Virus record (IMG/VR): IMGVR_UViG_3300048554_000033
Location: 1 to 27,430 of that record
DNA from: a virus
Length of the DNA stretch: 27,430 nt
Strand: one strand, 5' to 3'
The position numbers were made by a program, and so were the translations under genes. The stretch's first letter is position 1. Every line of letters begins with the position of its first letter. The notes beneath the pieces were generated by a model. That model had not been told where the DNA came from. It made no database searches and saw only the letters and a program-made list of their open reading frames with translations. Of the stretch, positions 1 through 7,740 are shown piece by piece.

Positions 1-1736
1 AGAGTAGAAAGTACATCACCATTTTCATCTTTATAATTTCTTGTAGCTGCCTCTAGTCTTGCGGCTAGATTAACAGCATCCCCAATTACTGAATAATCAA
101 ATCTTGTATCACTACCCATATTACCTACGATACATGTTCCTGTATTAACACCAGAACCTATATTGATGTCGGGCAGTCCTCTTTCTTTGAAATCTTGTTT
201 TAATCTTTTTGTTTCTTCAGCACATTCGACAGCAGTTTTTACTGCCATCTCAGCGTGGTCTTCACAATCAAGTGGTGCATTCCAAAATGCCATAATACAA
301 TCGCCCATATACTTATCAACTGTACCACCATTTTCTAGTACAATTTTTGTCATGCGATTAAGATAGTCGTTGATAACTTCAACAAGTCCTTCAGGGTCAT
401 CATTGTTTTTGTAGTGTTCTGATATCGGAGTAAATCCTACTATGTCCATAAAAAGAAAACTCATTTCTCTCCTTTCACCACCTAATTTTAATTTACTAGG
501 GTCTTTTTGTAATTCTGCAACTTGTCTTGGGTCTAGATATGTTTCAAATTGTTTTCTTATTTGTTGTTTTAATCTAAACTCTAATATAAATCTATTGAAT
601 ATACTATGCATACCCACAATAGTAATTACAATAATTATCCAACTTACATCCGATAATATTAAGTATTTATCAAATAAGAATTTTGAACCAAAAACACTTG
701 CACTATATAAAAATACTAGACTTAAACCTACAAACCAATAGGGTGTAAATCTACATATTAGTATAACAGTAAGTCCTAATATAACAGATAAAACTAATTC
801 TAAAAATGAACTTATATCATATCTGTTTATTTGTTTGCCATCTATCATAGTTTGTAATGTAGAAGCAGATAACATGTAATCATATTTTTCACCAACAGGT
901 GTTGCAATGATACTGTTTAATCCTTCTGCTGTTGTTCCTATGATTACAGTACGACCATTAAATTTTGAAAAGTCATCTTCTGAAGCTGATATAGTTTCAA
1001 ATGATTTATTCCATCTCAACCATATTCTAGCATTAGGGTCTGTTTCTATAATTGGAAAACCTGGTACTCTTACTGCTTGAACACCACCATCTCCTGCTTT
1101 AACTTGATAACTAGGATTGCCTGTTGCAACTCTGATAACTTCTAAACCAATTGTTGGATATGTTGCCTCACCTATTCTCATTATCAATGGTATTCTTCTT
1201 ACGACACCATCTATTTCTGGTGCTGTGTTTATAACACCTACACCATCAGCACTACTTCCTAACTCAGGTATTGGTCCTAACATACCTTCCCATTCAAACA
1301 GATAAGGTAATGGGTTGCCTATTTTTGCAACACCTCTTGGCACGGCATTTTTGTTTGTTTGTGATGTACCTGTTTGTGCAATGACTACACCATTATTAGT
1401 CAATACTCTTGCAAAAAATTCATCTGTACCAAATCTATCTTCTTCTGAAAATAATATAGGTAAAACAATTACACCAGCACCAGCTTGTCTTAGTTTAAGA
1501 ACTATCTCTGCTATTTTATCTCTTGACCACGGCCATTGTCCATACTTCTCTATAGACTTTTCATCTATTGTAACAATACCAATGTCTGTTGATAAACTTA
1601 TTTCTTCTTGTTGTATCAACATATCAAAAGATTTTAATTTTAATATTTCTTTGACAAATGGTTCTTGTAAACCATAGAATGTTAATGCAACTAAAGTTAC
1701 AAATGCGAATGTCCAATGTGTTATAAATTTCTTCAT
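1..1736 (-). CDS. CHASE2-domain class III adenylate cyclase, 3' end cut by window edge
   Basis: Membrane-bound cyclase predicted to make cAMP in the cytoplasm in response to an extracytoplasmic signal. I translated 578 codons. There is an N-terminal membrane anchor (about residues 5-22), then a CHASE2-like periplasmic sensor (about 35-300, with IVTIDEKS and YGQWPWSR), three closely spaced membrane helices (about 310-385) and the catalytic domain. Catalytic residues are present: metal-binding D431 (FMDIVGFT) and D479 (KYMGD), and transition-state N556 and R560 (GDAVNLAARLE). K475 plus a Ser before VIGD suggest ATP specificity, class IIIb. The frame is open at base 1, so only the last part of the catalytic domain is missing. 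The start overlaps the stop of the curlin-repeat gene as TAATG, making it the last visible gene of the curli operon. CHASE2 cyclases and FecR-domain proteins are often neighbours in bacteria. A cyclase in a phage is unusual. Confidence 0.9.
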   Translation of the reverse strand, partial: MKKFITHWTFAFVTLVALTFYGLQEPFVKEILKLKSFDMLIQQEEISLSTDIGIVTIDEKSIEKYGQWPWSRDKIAEIVLKLRQAGAGVIVLPILFSEEDRFGTDEFFARVLTNNGVVIAQTGTSQTNKNAVPRGVAKIGNPLPYLFEWEGMLGPIPELGSSADGVGVINTAPEIDGVVRRIPLIMRIGEATYPTIGLEVIRVATGNPSYQVKAGDGGVQAVRVPGFPIIETDPNARIWLRWNKSFETISASEDDFSKFNGRTVIIGTTAEGLNSIIATPVGEKYDYMLSASTLQTMIDGKQINRYDISSFLELVLSVILGLTVILICRFTPYWFVGLSLVFLYSASVFGSKFLFDKYLILSDVSWIIIVITIVGMHSIFNRFILEFRLKQQIRKQFETYLDPRQVAELQKDPSKLKLGGERREMSFLFMDIVGFTPISEHYKNNDDPEGLVEVINDYLNRMTKIVLENGGTVDKYMGDCIMAFWNAPLDCEDHAEMAVKTAVECAEETKRLKQDFKERGLPDINIGSGVNTGTCIVGNMGSDTRFDYSVIGDAVNLAARLEAATRNYKDENGDVLST

Positions 1737-3133
1737 TAGTTTTGTGTTACTGTTGCTGAACAACTTGCACTATTACAATTTTGTTCAAGGTAATAATTTT
1801 GGTCTGTTGAACTATCCTGTGTCAAAGTAACACTAGAACTATTACCACTTAAATTTATTGTTGCATTATGATTACCACTTCCGTCTTGTGTTACATCTAC
1901 ACTATGACTATCAGTTAGTGTGATATCTAAAAAGTGATTACCTGTACCTTTTTGGTCTACGGCAACATTATTAGAACTATCTATGTCTAACCACAATTTT
2001 TTATCTCCTGTTTCTGTCTGGTCTACATCAACATTATTATTACTACCAACTATCTTAACATTCATATAGTGTTCGCCTACATAATTAATTGCTGATTGGT
2101 CTAAGTCTACATTATTTGTTGAACCCAATATATCTAATATTGCTCTTTGGTCTTGATTTTGTGTAACTGCAACATTGTTTGATGAACCTATTATATCTAG
2201 ACCCAAAATATTATCATTACCTATTTGGTCTAAATCTAAAGCATTATTATCACCAGTTATTACAGCTGTTGAAGTTAAATCTGAACCTATAATTAAATTA
2301 TCATCACCATCTTGTAATATATTTAAAGTGTTATTATTTCCTGTTTGTGTAATGTATAACTGATTACCACTTATAGATTTATTTCTAGCTGCATTAAACT
2401 CTGTTGTTTGATTTGAAGTTATACCAGATTGTACTGTTGATGTGTATAATCCTTCTTCTTCCATTATTTTAAGTAAAAGGGCATCCATGTTAGCTGCATA
2501 TGTGTGAGTTGAAAGAAACTGACCATAGCCAAATGTTACATAAACTGAACCACCATTTGAACCATAATCCCATTTGTGTATAATAGAAATATTATTATTA
2601 GAAGATGAGTTAGCGGCTACAGTTGTACCGTTAGTTACATAATACATATATTTGTCTGAACCTGGTAAAGTATTTTCATTATTAGTGCTACTTGCATAAT
2701 CACCTTTTCTTACTGAATAATAACAAGCATTACATCCACCACCCTGTGTAAAACTACCCACACTCATCTTACTTTCAATTAATTGTTCTATGTTACTATT
2801 TCTGTTGGTTGCACCATTACTACCTACTATAAGCAATTCACCGCCACCAGATACATAATTGTCATAAACTGTCTTACAGTTACTACCACAGTTTGAAGAA
2901 CCTGTGATATCAATGACTAAATCTTTGCCTGATACATCAGTAGAACTAACTGTACCACTTGTACTACTAGATACAGTATAACCTAAATCTTCTAATTCAG
3001 ATTTTAAATTTGTGTATTGAGAACTAGTATTATAATCTCCACTATTTTTATAATATATAAAGGCAGTATCAGCCAATACAGAGGTACTAAAAAATAATAG
3101 ACTACTGACCAGACTGAATAATTGTAATCGCAT
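1736..3133 (-). CDS. Secreted protein: N-terminal alpha/beta domain plus C-terminal curlin-type repeats
   Basis: A 465-residue protein with a clear signal peptide (about residues 1-21, ending SVLA before DTAF). Residues 22-230 look like an alpha/beta fold (GKDLVIDITG, GGGELLIVGSNG, GGSVYVTFGYG); I do not recognise the family and see no catalytic motif. Residues about 250-465 carry Asn/Gln/Gly repeats of the curlin kind, such as ITQTGNNNTLNILQDGDDN, and the protein ends in TVTQN. Curlin repeats (QxGxxN) form stacked beta-arches that assemble into amyloid outside the cell. It is probably exported by Sec and then through the CsgG-like channel encoded upstream. The start overlaps the FecR gene by 32 bases but has a strong GGGGGAG ribosome site. 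Its job could be surface fibre subunit, fibre cap or adhesin. The repeats are certain; the function is inferred. Confidence 0.8.
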   Translation of the reverse strand: MRLQLFSLVSSLLFFSTSVLADTAFIYYKNSGDYNTSSQYTNLKSELEDLGYTVSSSTSGTVSSTDVSGKDLVIDITGSSNCGSNCKTVYDNYVSGGGELLIVGSNGATNRNSNIEQLIESKMSVGSFTQGGGCNACYYSVRKGDYASSTNNENTLPGSDKYMYYVTNGTTVAANSSSNNNISIIHKWDYGSNGGSVYVTFGYGQFLSTHTYAANMDALLLKIMEEEGLYTSTVQSGITSNQTTEFNAARNKSISGNQLYITQTGNNNTLNILQDGDDNLIIGSDLTSTAVITGDNNALDLDQIGNDNILGLDIIGSSNNVAVTQNQDQRAILDILGSTNNVDLDQSAINYVGEHYMNVKIVGSNNNVDVDQTETGDKKLWLDIDSSNNVAVDQKGTGNHFLDITLTDSHSVDVTQDGSGNHNATINLSGNSSSVTLTQDSSTDQNYYLEQNCNSASCSATVTQN

Positions 3134-4199
3134 TTTCTACTCCCCCTATTTCGTAATCTATTATTTCATAATCACCTTGTACAACATTTAAAACATAATT
3201 ATATTCTTTATCTAATCTTAATTCAATATAATTTCCAGAGGCGTCTTCTCTACTCCATAACCAATTTGGGTCTTCATCTAATAAAGTGATACCTGTTTCA
3301 GGGTCTTTACCTAATCTTATACCATCTCGACCTTTGTCAAATTCATTTCTCATTGACTTTGCTAATTCAGCATTAATTTGGTCTAATATGTTTACTAAGA
3401 AATTTTGTTCTAAGAAATCTATGTCTAATCCTGTTGCCCAATTTTCAGTTTCTTCTTCTAGATAATCCACTTCCAAATCATCAAATTCTAAAAAATCAAT
3501 ATCTAGTGCGTTGGCAACTTTTATAAAATCCTCTTTACTTTGTTGCTCTTCTATCTCTCTTGGTTTTGATATGATTAATAAGTTACCTATTAAGTTTTCA
3601 TCTATATCTAGAATGACTGGTTTCATAGGATTACTTGCAACTGTTTCTACAACTGTGGCTTGAAATGCCTGATTTAAAATTACTTGACCAGCATCCGATG
3701 TTACATCTATTTCTCCTACATAACAATTACCATTTGTATCACATGAAGGTAATAATATAATTGTAGAACTTCCGACTTCATCTATTGTCATTGTAAAGTC
3801 TGTTCCACGAACACCGATTGTTGCTGTTGGTGTTTTTATCTTTACATTTTGTTTTGAGTTTTTTGCAATTTGACCTGAAGCATACCTAACAGTACCTAAG
3901 GATGCCTTTAATGATAAGGCACCTGTTTTTGAATTTGGGTCATAAACAAATTCATCTATTATTAGTTTAGAATGTTCTGTTACATCTACTCTAGTATCAT
4001 CAATAAACTCAATGGCAGTTTTACCTTTTCCGGTTCTAACGGTGTCGTAAGAAAAAATATCTAAATCTTTTTCAGACTTAAACTCATCTCCTTCTTTTCT
4101 TTCAACGACACCATTACCTTCTTGTAAAATGACATCTCCGATACTTGCACCAAAAGTGTTAGTGCTAAACAACAACATCATAATAAAAAACTTTTTCAT
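3102..4199 (-). CDS. FecR-domain secreted protein in the curli operon
   Basis: A 365-residue protein with a signal peptide (about residues 1-18, ending NTFGA). Residues about 45-140 match a FecR domain: YDTVRTGKGKTAIEF, then a beta-rich stretch with LGTVRYASG and ending KTPTATIGVRGTDF, a hallmark of FecR proteins. In bacteria such domains act in the periplasm as sensors or regulators, often next to CHASE2 or adenylate cyclase genes. The C-terminal half is acidic and unfamiliar, and its last residues (NAITIIQSGQ) look like a single curlin repeat. The start lies one base after the stop of the upstream curlin gene, so translation is probably coupled. It may link secretion of the curlin proteins to the CHASE2 cyclase two genes downstream; that is inference. 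Confidence 0.85.
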   Translation of the reverse strand: MKKFFIMMLLFSTNTFGASIGDVILQEGNGVVERKEGDEFKSEKDLDIFSYDTVRTGKGKTAIEFIDDTRVDVTEHSKLIIDEFVYDPNSKTGALSLKASLGTVRYASGQIAKNSKQNVKIKTPTATIGVRGTDFTMTIDEVGSSTIILLPSCDTNGNCYVGEIDVTSDAGQVILNQAFQATVVETVASNPMKPVILDIDENLIGNLLIISKPREIEEQQSKEDFIKVANALDIDFLEFDDLEVDYLEEETENWATGLDIDFLEQNFLVNILDQINAELAKSMRNEFDKGRDGIRLGKDPETGITLLDEDPNWLWSREDASGNYIELRLDKEYNYVLNVVQGDYEIIDYEIGGVENAITIIQSGQ

Positions 4200-4200
4200 T

Positions 4201-4884
4201 TTAATCTCGTTGTATTATATCTATATCGTGATTATCTCCAGATGTTGTTAGTGTAATCATGTTATCATAGATACCACTTTGAGTTATATCTACATCTGCG
4301 ATAGAACCTGTGTGTGTATGAATGTAAGTATGTCCTGCACTATCACCATTACCATCTATATCAACTAAGAAGTTATTTGTATCTCCATTAACTGATAATG
4401 TTAGTATTGCTGAGTTACCATCTATTGTACCTAAGATTGTGTTACTATCACTACCACTTGCACCAGTAATTCCAACTGTTGCTGAAGTAGCAGATGATGT
4501 TTCCCCAATGTCTATGTCAATATCGTTAGATGAACCTACCCAAACAATAGAAGCTGTTGCTGTACCACAAGAACTATTATTTCCTGCACTATCACAATTA
4601 AAGTCTATATTGTTACTATCACCTGTTACAGAAAATGTGCCTGTATAGGTTGCACCATTGACATCAAAGGTCATAACATTACTATCACCTATTTGTGTAA
4701 TTGCCAAATTTGTTGTTGCACCAATAACACTAGAGGCTGTAGTCGCATTACCTACTGTGTTATTCTGACCATCTTGTGTTACATCTAAATCTAATGTAGC
4801 ACCAGATTGGTTTATATAAATGTCATTTGCATGTACTGATAACGAAATAAAAATCACAGATAATATAGTGATTATTTTTTTCAT
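4201..4884 (-). CDS. Curlin-repeat (CsgA/CsgB-like) secreted subunit
   Basis: A 227-residue protein from the ATG at 4884. I prefer this start to the ATG at 4899 because it overlaps the csgG stop as ATGA and has GGAG nine bases upstream. A signal peptide covers about residues 1-20 (ending SVHA). The mature part is rich in Asn, Asp, Ser, Thr and Gly with periodic repeats such as INQSGATLDLDVTQDGQNN, ITQIGDSN, VTGDSNNIDFN and VNGDTNN, ending DIDIIQRD. This is the QxGxxN pattern of curli subunits with Asp often in place of Gln. E. coli CsgA is about 150 residues, so this is longer and more degenerate. It is the most likely substrate of the CsgG channel encoded just upstream. Whether it forms amyloid cannot be told from sequence. 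Confidence 0.82.
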   Translation of the reverse strand: MKKIITILSVIFISLSVHANDIYINQSGATLDLDVTQDGQNNTVGNATTASSVIGATTNLAITQIGDSNVMTFDVNGATYTGTFSVTGDSNNIDFNCDSAGNNSSCGTATASIVWVGSSNDIDIDIGETSSATSATVGITGASGSDSNTILGTIDGNSAILTLSVNGDTNNFLVDIDGNGDSAGHTYIHTHTGSIADVDITQSGIYDNMITLTTSGDNHDIDIIQRD

Positions 4885-5696
4885 TCTTTTACTCTCCATT
4901 TTTTAAACTTCCAATAGTCTAACTGTTCGCCCTTTTCAACCATTTTTAAAACGCCATATTCTATGGCAGAACGAATAGCATAATCTGTTGGTTCATTAAT
5001 AGCTGCACCTGTTTCTATCTCTAATGCTTTAGTCCTCAAATCAAAGAATCTAAATACATCAGCACCAGTTTGATAACTTGCAATAGTTTTACTTGCTGAT
5101 ATTGTCATCAATACTTCTCCTGTCTGTACTGCTATTACTCTTAAAGCAACAGTTACTTGGTCTGTTCGATATTGTTTGGAAGCTCCAATACCGAATACTC
5201 TTGCACCTTCGCCACCACTTACGGTATTTGAATCGTAACTGACAACGCCCCCCTCTATAATAAGACCTGCAAATATTAGTGGTTTTAATACTGTACCTGC
5301 ATCTTTTTCACCATCATATAATTCTCTTGTAGACCTAACCAATTGTCTTTCTTTGACTAGGTTATTTAATCCTTTTCTTTCTACTACTGTAAACCAATCA
5401 CCACCACTTACCATTTTAAGTGCTTGTATTAAGTACACTTCAGGTCCTTGTGTAACTGCCGTACTTAATTGAGAAAACTTATCACTAGGTTTTCTTTGTC
5501 CTGTTCTATCAGGAAAATCATAAATCGCAATCGTAATCTTATCTTGGTCTAAATCAGGTACACCTTTTAATAAATCCGATGTAGCAGGATTTTGTATAAA
5601 TGGCTTCTGAGACATCTCAACATAATTGCCCATTGTTGTCGAACAACCTGACAGGCACATGCCCATTAAAAATATTAATACATAAGTCCAGCTCAT
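4881..5696 (-). CDS. csgG: CsgG-family curli secretion lipoprotein
   Basis: Outer-membrane secretion channel of the curli (type VIII) pathway. The product has 271 residues, close to E. coli CsgG (277). A lipoprotein signal ends in the lipobox L15-S16-G17-C18. Family landmarks are present in order: IAIYDFPDRTGQ, WFTVVERKGLNNLVKERQ, FAGLIIEGGVVSYDSNT, TDQVTVALRVIAVQTGEVL, and a C-terminal segment with ETGAAINEPTDYAIRSAIE. Nine copies of such a protein form a ring with a narrow pore that passes unfolded curlin subunits. It lies between csgF and a curlin-repeat gene, the expected neighbourhood. AGGA precedes the start. No csgE, csgC or csgD is visible. CsgG in a T4-like phage is unusual, and the intact motifs suggest it is functional. 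Confidence 0.93.
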   Translation of the reverse strand: MSWTYVLIFLMGMCLSGCSTTMGNYVEMSQKPFIQNPATSDLLKGVPDLDQDKITIAIYDFPDRTGQRKPSDKFSQLSTAVTQGPEVYLIQALKMVSGGDWFTVVERKGLNNLVKERQLVRSTRELYDGEKDAGTVLKPLIFAGLIIEGGVVSYDSNTVSGGEGARVFGIGASKQYRTDQVTVALRVIAVQTGEVLMTISASKTIASYQTGADVFRFFDLRTKALEIETGAAINEPTDYAIRSAIEYGVLKMVEKGEQLDYWKFKKWRVKE

Positions 5697-5704
5697 AGTT
5701 TATC

Positions 5705-6187
5705 CTAAAAAATAAAATCTCCAACTGGTACAGTCAATGATGATACTGTTCCTGTTGGGTCAGTTATTGTCAATGTTATTATATCTGTTGAGGTATCTTT
5801 TACCCAATAAATTTGAGAACCTTCTACTTCTGCCGTTCCACTTGTTGCACAATTTTCTGTACAACTCGTTCCAAACATATTATCAACTAATTGTTTTGAT
5901 AAGTTAGCATAGATACGACTTTCTACATTGGCAATAAATTTATTGATTGTTTTGTTTTTTTCATCTCTTTCTGCTTGAGATAAAGCAGACTTCTCATCTT
6001 TAATTCTGTCATTTTCTCTAGTGTATTGTAGCTGCTCTATTGATAAGGCATGCTGGGAATAACCCTCTTTACTAAAAGCAGGGTTACCAAACTTGTGGGT
6101 AAGTTCACTTGCTGTGCTAGTATGAATCAAACAAGTGCATAATAGAAAGGATACTAACACTATTTTGTTTAAATCTAGTGTTTTCAT
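5705..6187 (-). CDS. csgF: CsgF-like curli assembly factor
   Basis: A 160-residue secreted protein with a signal peptide (about residues 1-26, ending TSTA before SEL). Three blocks match the CsgF layout: LTHKFGNPAFS resembles the mature CsgF N-terminus that plugs into the CsgG channel; FIANVESRIYANLSKQL resembles the central helix; and the end, TLTITDPTGTVSSLTVPVG, resembles the final beta-hairpin. In E. coli CsgF caps CsgG and couples secretion to fibre nucleation. Here it is the first gene of the cluster, eight bases ahead of csgG, and a T4 late promoter box ends six bases before its ATG. Because the match is by motif order rather than high identity, I am surer of the family than of detailed function. 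Confidence 0.8.
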   Translation of the reverse strand: MKTLDLNKIVLVSFLLCTCLIHTSTASELTHKFGNPAFSKEGYSQHALSIEQLQYTRENDRIKDEKSALSQAERDEKNKTINKFIANVESRIYANLSKQLVDNMFGTSCTENCATSGTAEVEGSQIYWVKDTSTDIITLTITDPTGTVSSLTVPVGDFIF

Positions 6188-6192
6188 ACTAG

Positions 6193-6200
6193 TATTTATA
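6193..6200 (-). promoter_or_regulatory. T4-type late promoter for the curli operon
   Basis: Minus strand reads TATAAATA, the exact T4 late promoter box recognised by the gp55 sigma-like factor. It ends six bases before the csgF ATG, so with the usual late start site the transcript would begin at or very near the start codon. Confidence 0.8.
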
Positions 6201-6218
6201 AGATTTGACTTGTAGAAA

Positions 6219-6482
6219 TTACTTCTTGGTAGGGGTTTTCTTTGATTTTTCTTTGAGTTCTAAGACTGTATTGACTTTACTTCTTAGTCTAATTAGGTCA
6301 TTATCTAGCATTCTTACTCTATCAATCAATGCAATAAGTACAACATTCATCTCACCTAATTTTTTCATTATTTCTTCAGTTACATATTTGTATATGAAAT
6401 GAATAAACCATCCCATGCCGATAGCGGCTATGGTTGCAAAACCGTACTTATTTAATAGGTCGATTAATTTTAAAGTTTCCAC
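6219..6482 (-). CDS. Small one-pass membrane protein with coiled coil, holin-like
   Basis: An 87-residue protein starting with GTG, the G shared with the stop of the upstream gene (TAGTG). One membrane helix (about residues 13-33, GFATIAAIGMGWFIHFIYKY) is followed by an amphipathic, probably coiled-coil segment (LIALIDRVRMLDNDLIRLRSK) and a Lys-rich tail. It is a paralogue of the gene just upstream. The layout resembles small phage holin-like proteins (UviB/BhlA type) and membrane proteins found near structural genes in marine T4-like phages. A lysis or membrane role is possible but not shown. It ends 18 bases before the late promoter of the curli operon. Confidence 0.7.
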   Translation of the reverse strand: METLKLIDLLNKYGFATIAAIGMGWFIHFIYKYVTEEIMKKLGEMNVVLIALIDRVRMLDNDLIRLRSKVNTVLELKEKSKKTPTKK

Positions 6483-6763
6483 TAATCACGCCTCGCATCC
6501 TTTTTACCATCAGCTCTTGCAATTCTATCTTCATCAGGTTTTAAATCTAAAGCGTGTGATATAAGTAAATCTAATTTTATCATATCGTTGTTCATGGACT
6601 TAACTCTATTGTCTAGTGCTGAAATAATACCACTCATACCTTTAACTTTACTTACAACTCCACCTAAAATATATTTTATAAGTGCATAGATAAATATTCC
6701 CATTACAATTGCGGCTGCAACAGGTAAACCAAACTCAACTAATATTTTTAAAAAACTATTCAT
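6482..6763 (-). CDS. Small one-pass membrane protein, paralogue of its downstream neighbour
   Basis: A 93-residue protein with one membrane helix (about residues 10-32, FGLPVAAAIVMGIFIYALIKY) and a following helix (ISALDNRVKSMNNDMIKLDLLI), then a charged tail. The pattern G-x3-AAIxMGxFIxxxxKY and the spacing to DNRVKSMNND repeat those in the next gene (IDRVRMLDND), so the pair probably arose by duplication. Its ATG directly follows the TAA of the 39-residue gene upstream. Holin-like function is a guess from size and topology. Confidence 0.7.
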   Translation of the reverse strand: MNSFLKILVEFGLPVAAAIVMGIFIYALIKYILGGVVSKVKGMSGIISALDNRVKSMNNDMIKLDLLISHALDLKPDEDRIARADGKKDARRD

Positions 6764-6883
6764 TTATTTTTTTATAGATTTTCTTCTAAGTTTTTTCTTT
6801 CTTACTACTTTCTTTTTAGCAGGTTTTTTAAGACCAACTTTTACTAATAAACTTTCTACTAGTGATTTTATTTTATCAATCAT
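6764..6883 (-). CDS. 39-residue basic protein of unknown function
   Basis: A short frame starting MIDKIKSLVESLL, with a very basic second half (KKPAKKKVVRKKKLRRKSIKK). Support comes from position rather than homology. An excellent ribosome site (AAGGAGA) precedes the ATG, the start overlaps the previous gene by eight bases, and the TAA is followed at once by the ATG of the next gene. An amphipathic helix with a basic tail could bind nucleic acid or membrane. I do not recognise a family. Confidence 0.6.
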   Translation of the reverse strand: MIDKIKSLVESLLVKVGLKKPAKKKVVRKKKLRRKSIKK

Positions 6884-7520
6884 TCTGTTTCTCCTTAGTT
6901 ATTTTTTTCATTTTCTCTATATAAGTTCTATACACATTAGCTTCTTTAGTTTTACCCATTTCTCTTGCTCTTTGTTCCATTGCAACAGCAGCTTGTATCT
7001 TGTGTGCATGTTTCTTACCAGAGTTCTCTATTTTTTTGACACTATCTTGAGCGTCTTTTACAGTTGCAAATTTTAATCCATGAATTGTACCTTTAGGATT
7101 TTCATCTGTATATAAGTCTGAATGTTTTTTAGAGTTTGCCTTTTGTCCTTTCTTTCTAGGTATTCTAGGATTGTCTTCTATAATTTTATTTAAATAGTTT
7201 TCTAATTCTGTTTCTTCTTTCTTTCCTTGACAATGTGCCTTCTGTGAAAACCCTTTAGGGTTACTACAATCTATTGAATCTTTATACTTTTTAGACCACT
7301 TTTCTTTCTTAACAGTTTTCTTTTTTTGTGCCTTTAAGAAAGGTTTCATTGTTCCAGCAGCTTGTGATGTATAAGCTGCATTGATACCTACACCTAGACT
7401 TTGTTGTCCAGCAGGTCTATTAGGTGCCTTATCACCTAGACTTGCCATAGGTTTCATTGTAGGAAAAGAACCTAATCTAAAACCACCTAGATATTCATTT
7501 AACTGTTTAAATGTTTTCAT
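6876..7520 (-). CDS. Modular basic capsid-interior protein with targeting-like leader
   Basis: A 214-residue protein beginning MKTFKQLNE, close to the T4 capsid-targeting leader with an LxE protease site at residues 7-9. Two modules follow that I recognise as recurrent in marine T4-like phage proteins. One is a short Cys module around WSKKYKDSIDCSNPKGFSQ and AHCQGKK (about 73-100). The other is a C-terminal domain (about 135-205, with GTIHGLKFATVKDA, HAHKIQAAVAMEQRAREM). Both are of unknown function. The protein is strongly basic, which would suit contact with packaged DNA. The start lies inside the end of the upstream gene (14-base overlap). Packaging in the head is inference. Confidence 0.75.
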   Translation of the reverse strand: MKTFKQLNEYLGGFRLGSFPTMKPMASLGDKAPNRPAGQQSLGVGINAAYTSQAAGTMKPFLKAQKKKTVKKEKWSKKYKDSIDCSNPKGFSQKAHCQGKKEETELENYLNKIIEDNPRIPRKKGQKANSKKHSDLYTDENPKGTIHGLKFATVKDAQDSVKKIENSGKKHAHKIQAAVAMEQRAREMGKTKEANVYRTYIEKMKKITKEKQND

Positions 7521-7740
7521 CAGATTTCATTGCAGCTATGTAGTCTGCCATACCATCTAGTTTATTAACTGCAACAGCAACCTTGTTTGTCCACCAAGTC
7601 GGTAATGAATCACTATCATTTAGTTTATTCATCTCACCATCCATTTTTTCTAAGGCTGACTTAGCAATTTTTATTTGTTTTTTAACTGAAGCAACATCTT
7701 CATGTCCGTCTTCTTTCATATAAGACTTAAATCTTTTCAT
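7507..7740 (-). CDS. Small protein with capsid-targeting-like leader
   Basis: A 77-residue protein starting MKRFKSYMKE; residues 8-10 (MKE) fall where T4 internal proteins have the IxE cleavage site. The body is helical, with a module around LPTWWTNKVAVAVNKLDGMADYIAAM that recurs in structural-region proteins of marine myoviruses. Start and upstream stop overlap as ATGA. The exact function is unknown; it is probably an internal or core protein of the head. Confidence 0.7.
   Translation of the reverse strand: MKRFKSYMKEDGHEDVASVKKQIKIAKSALEKMDGEMNKLNDSDSLPTWWTNKVAVAVNKLDGMADYIAAMKSDENI

Noticed and set aside
664-671. Late-promoter-like GATAAATA boxes (also near 11571)
   Set aside because: One base off the consensus, inside coding sequence or on top of a start codon, with no downstream gene start at a sensible distance.
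1117-1677. Plus-strand open frames at the left end
   Set aside because: They lie opposite the CHASE2 cyclase, whose domains and catalytic residues are clear on the minus strand.
1760-2400. Short-period repeats that might suggest a CRISPR or tandem repeat array
   Set aside because: The repetition reflects curlin-type protein repeats; units vary in length and sequence and there are no constant repeats with unique spacers.
4885-4899. Upstream ATG at 4899 as start of the curlin gene
   Set aside because: It lacks a ribosome site, while the ATG at 4884 has GGAG, an ATGA overlap with csgG and a cleaner signal peptide.
5600-6300. Possible assembly chimera joining a bacterial curli cluster to a phage contig
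   Set aside because: Same strand, same composition and overlap style on both sides, and a phage late promoter placed exactly at csgF argue for one genome. Read mapping would settle it.
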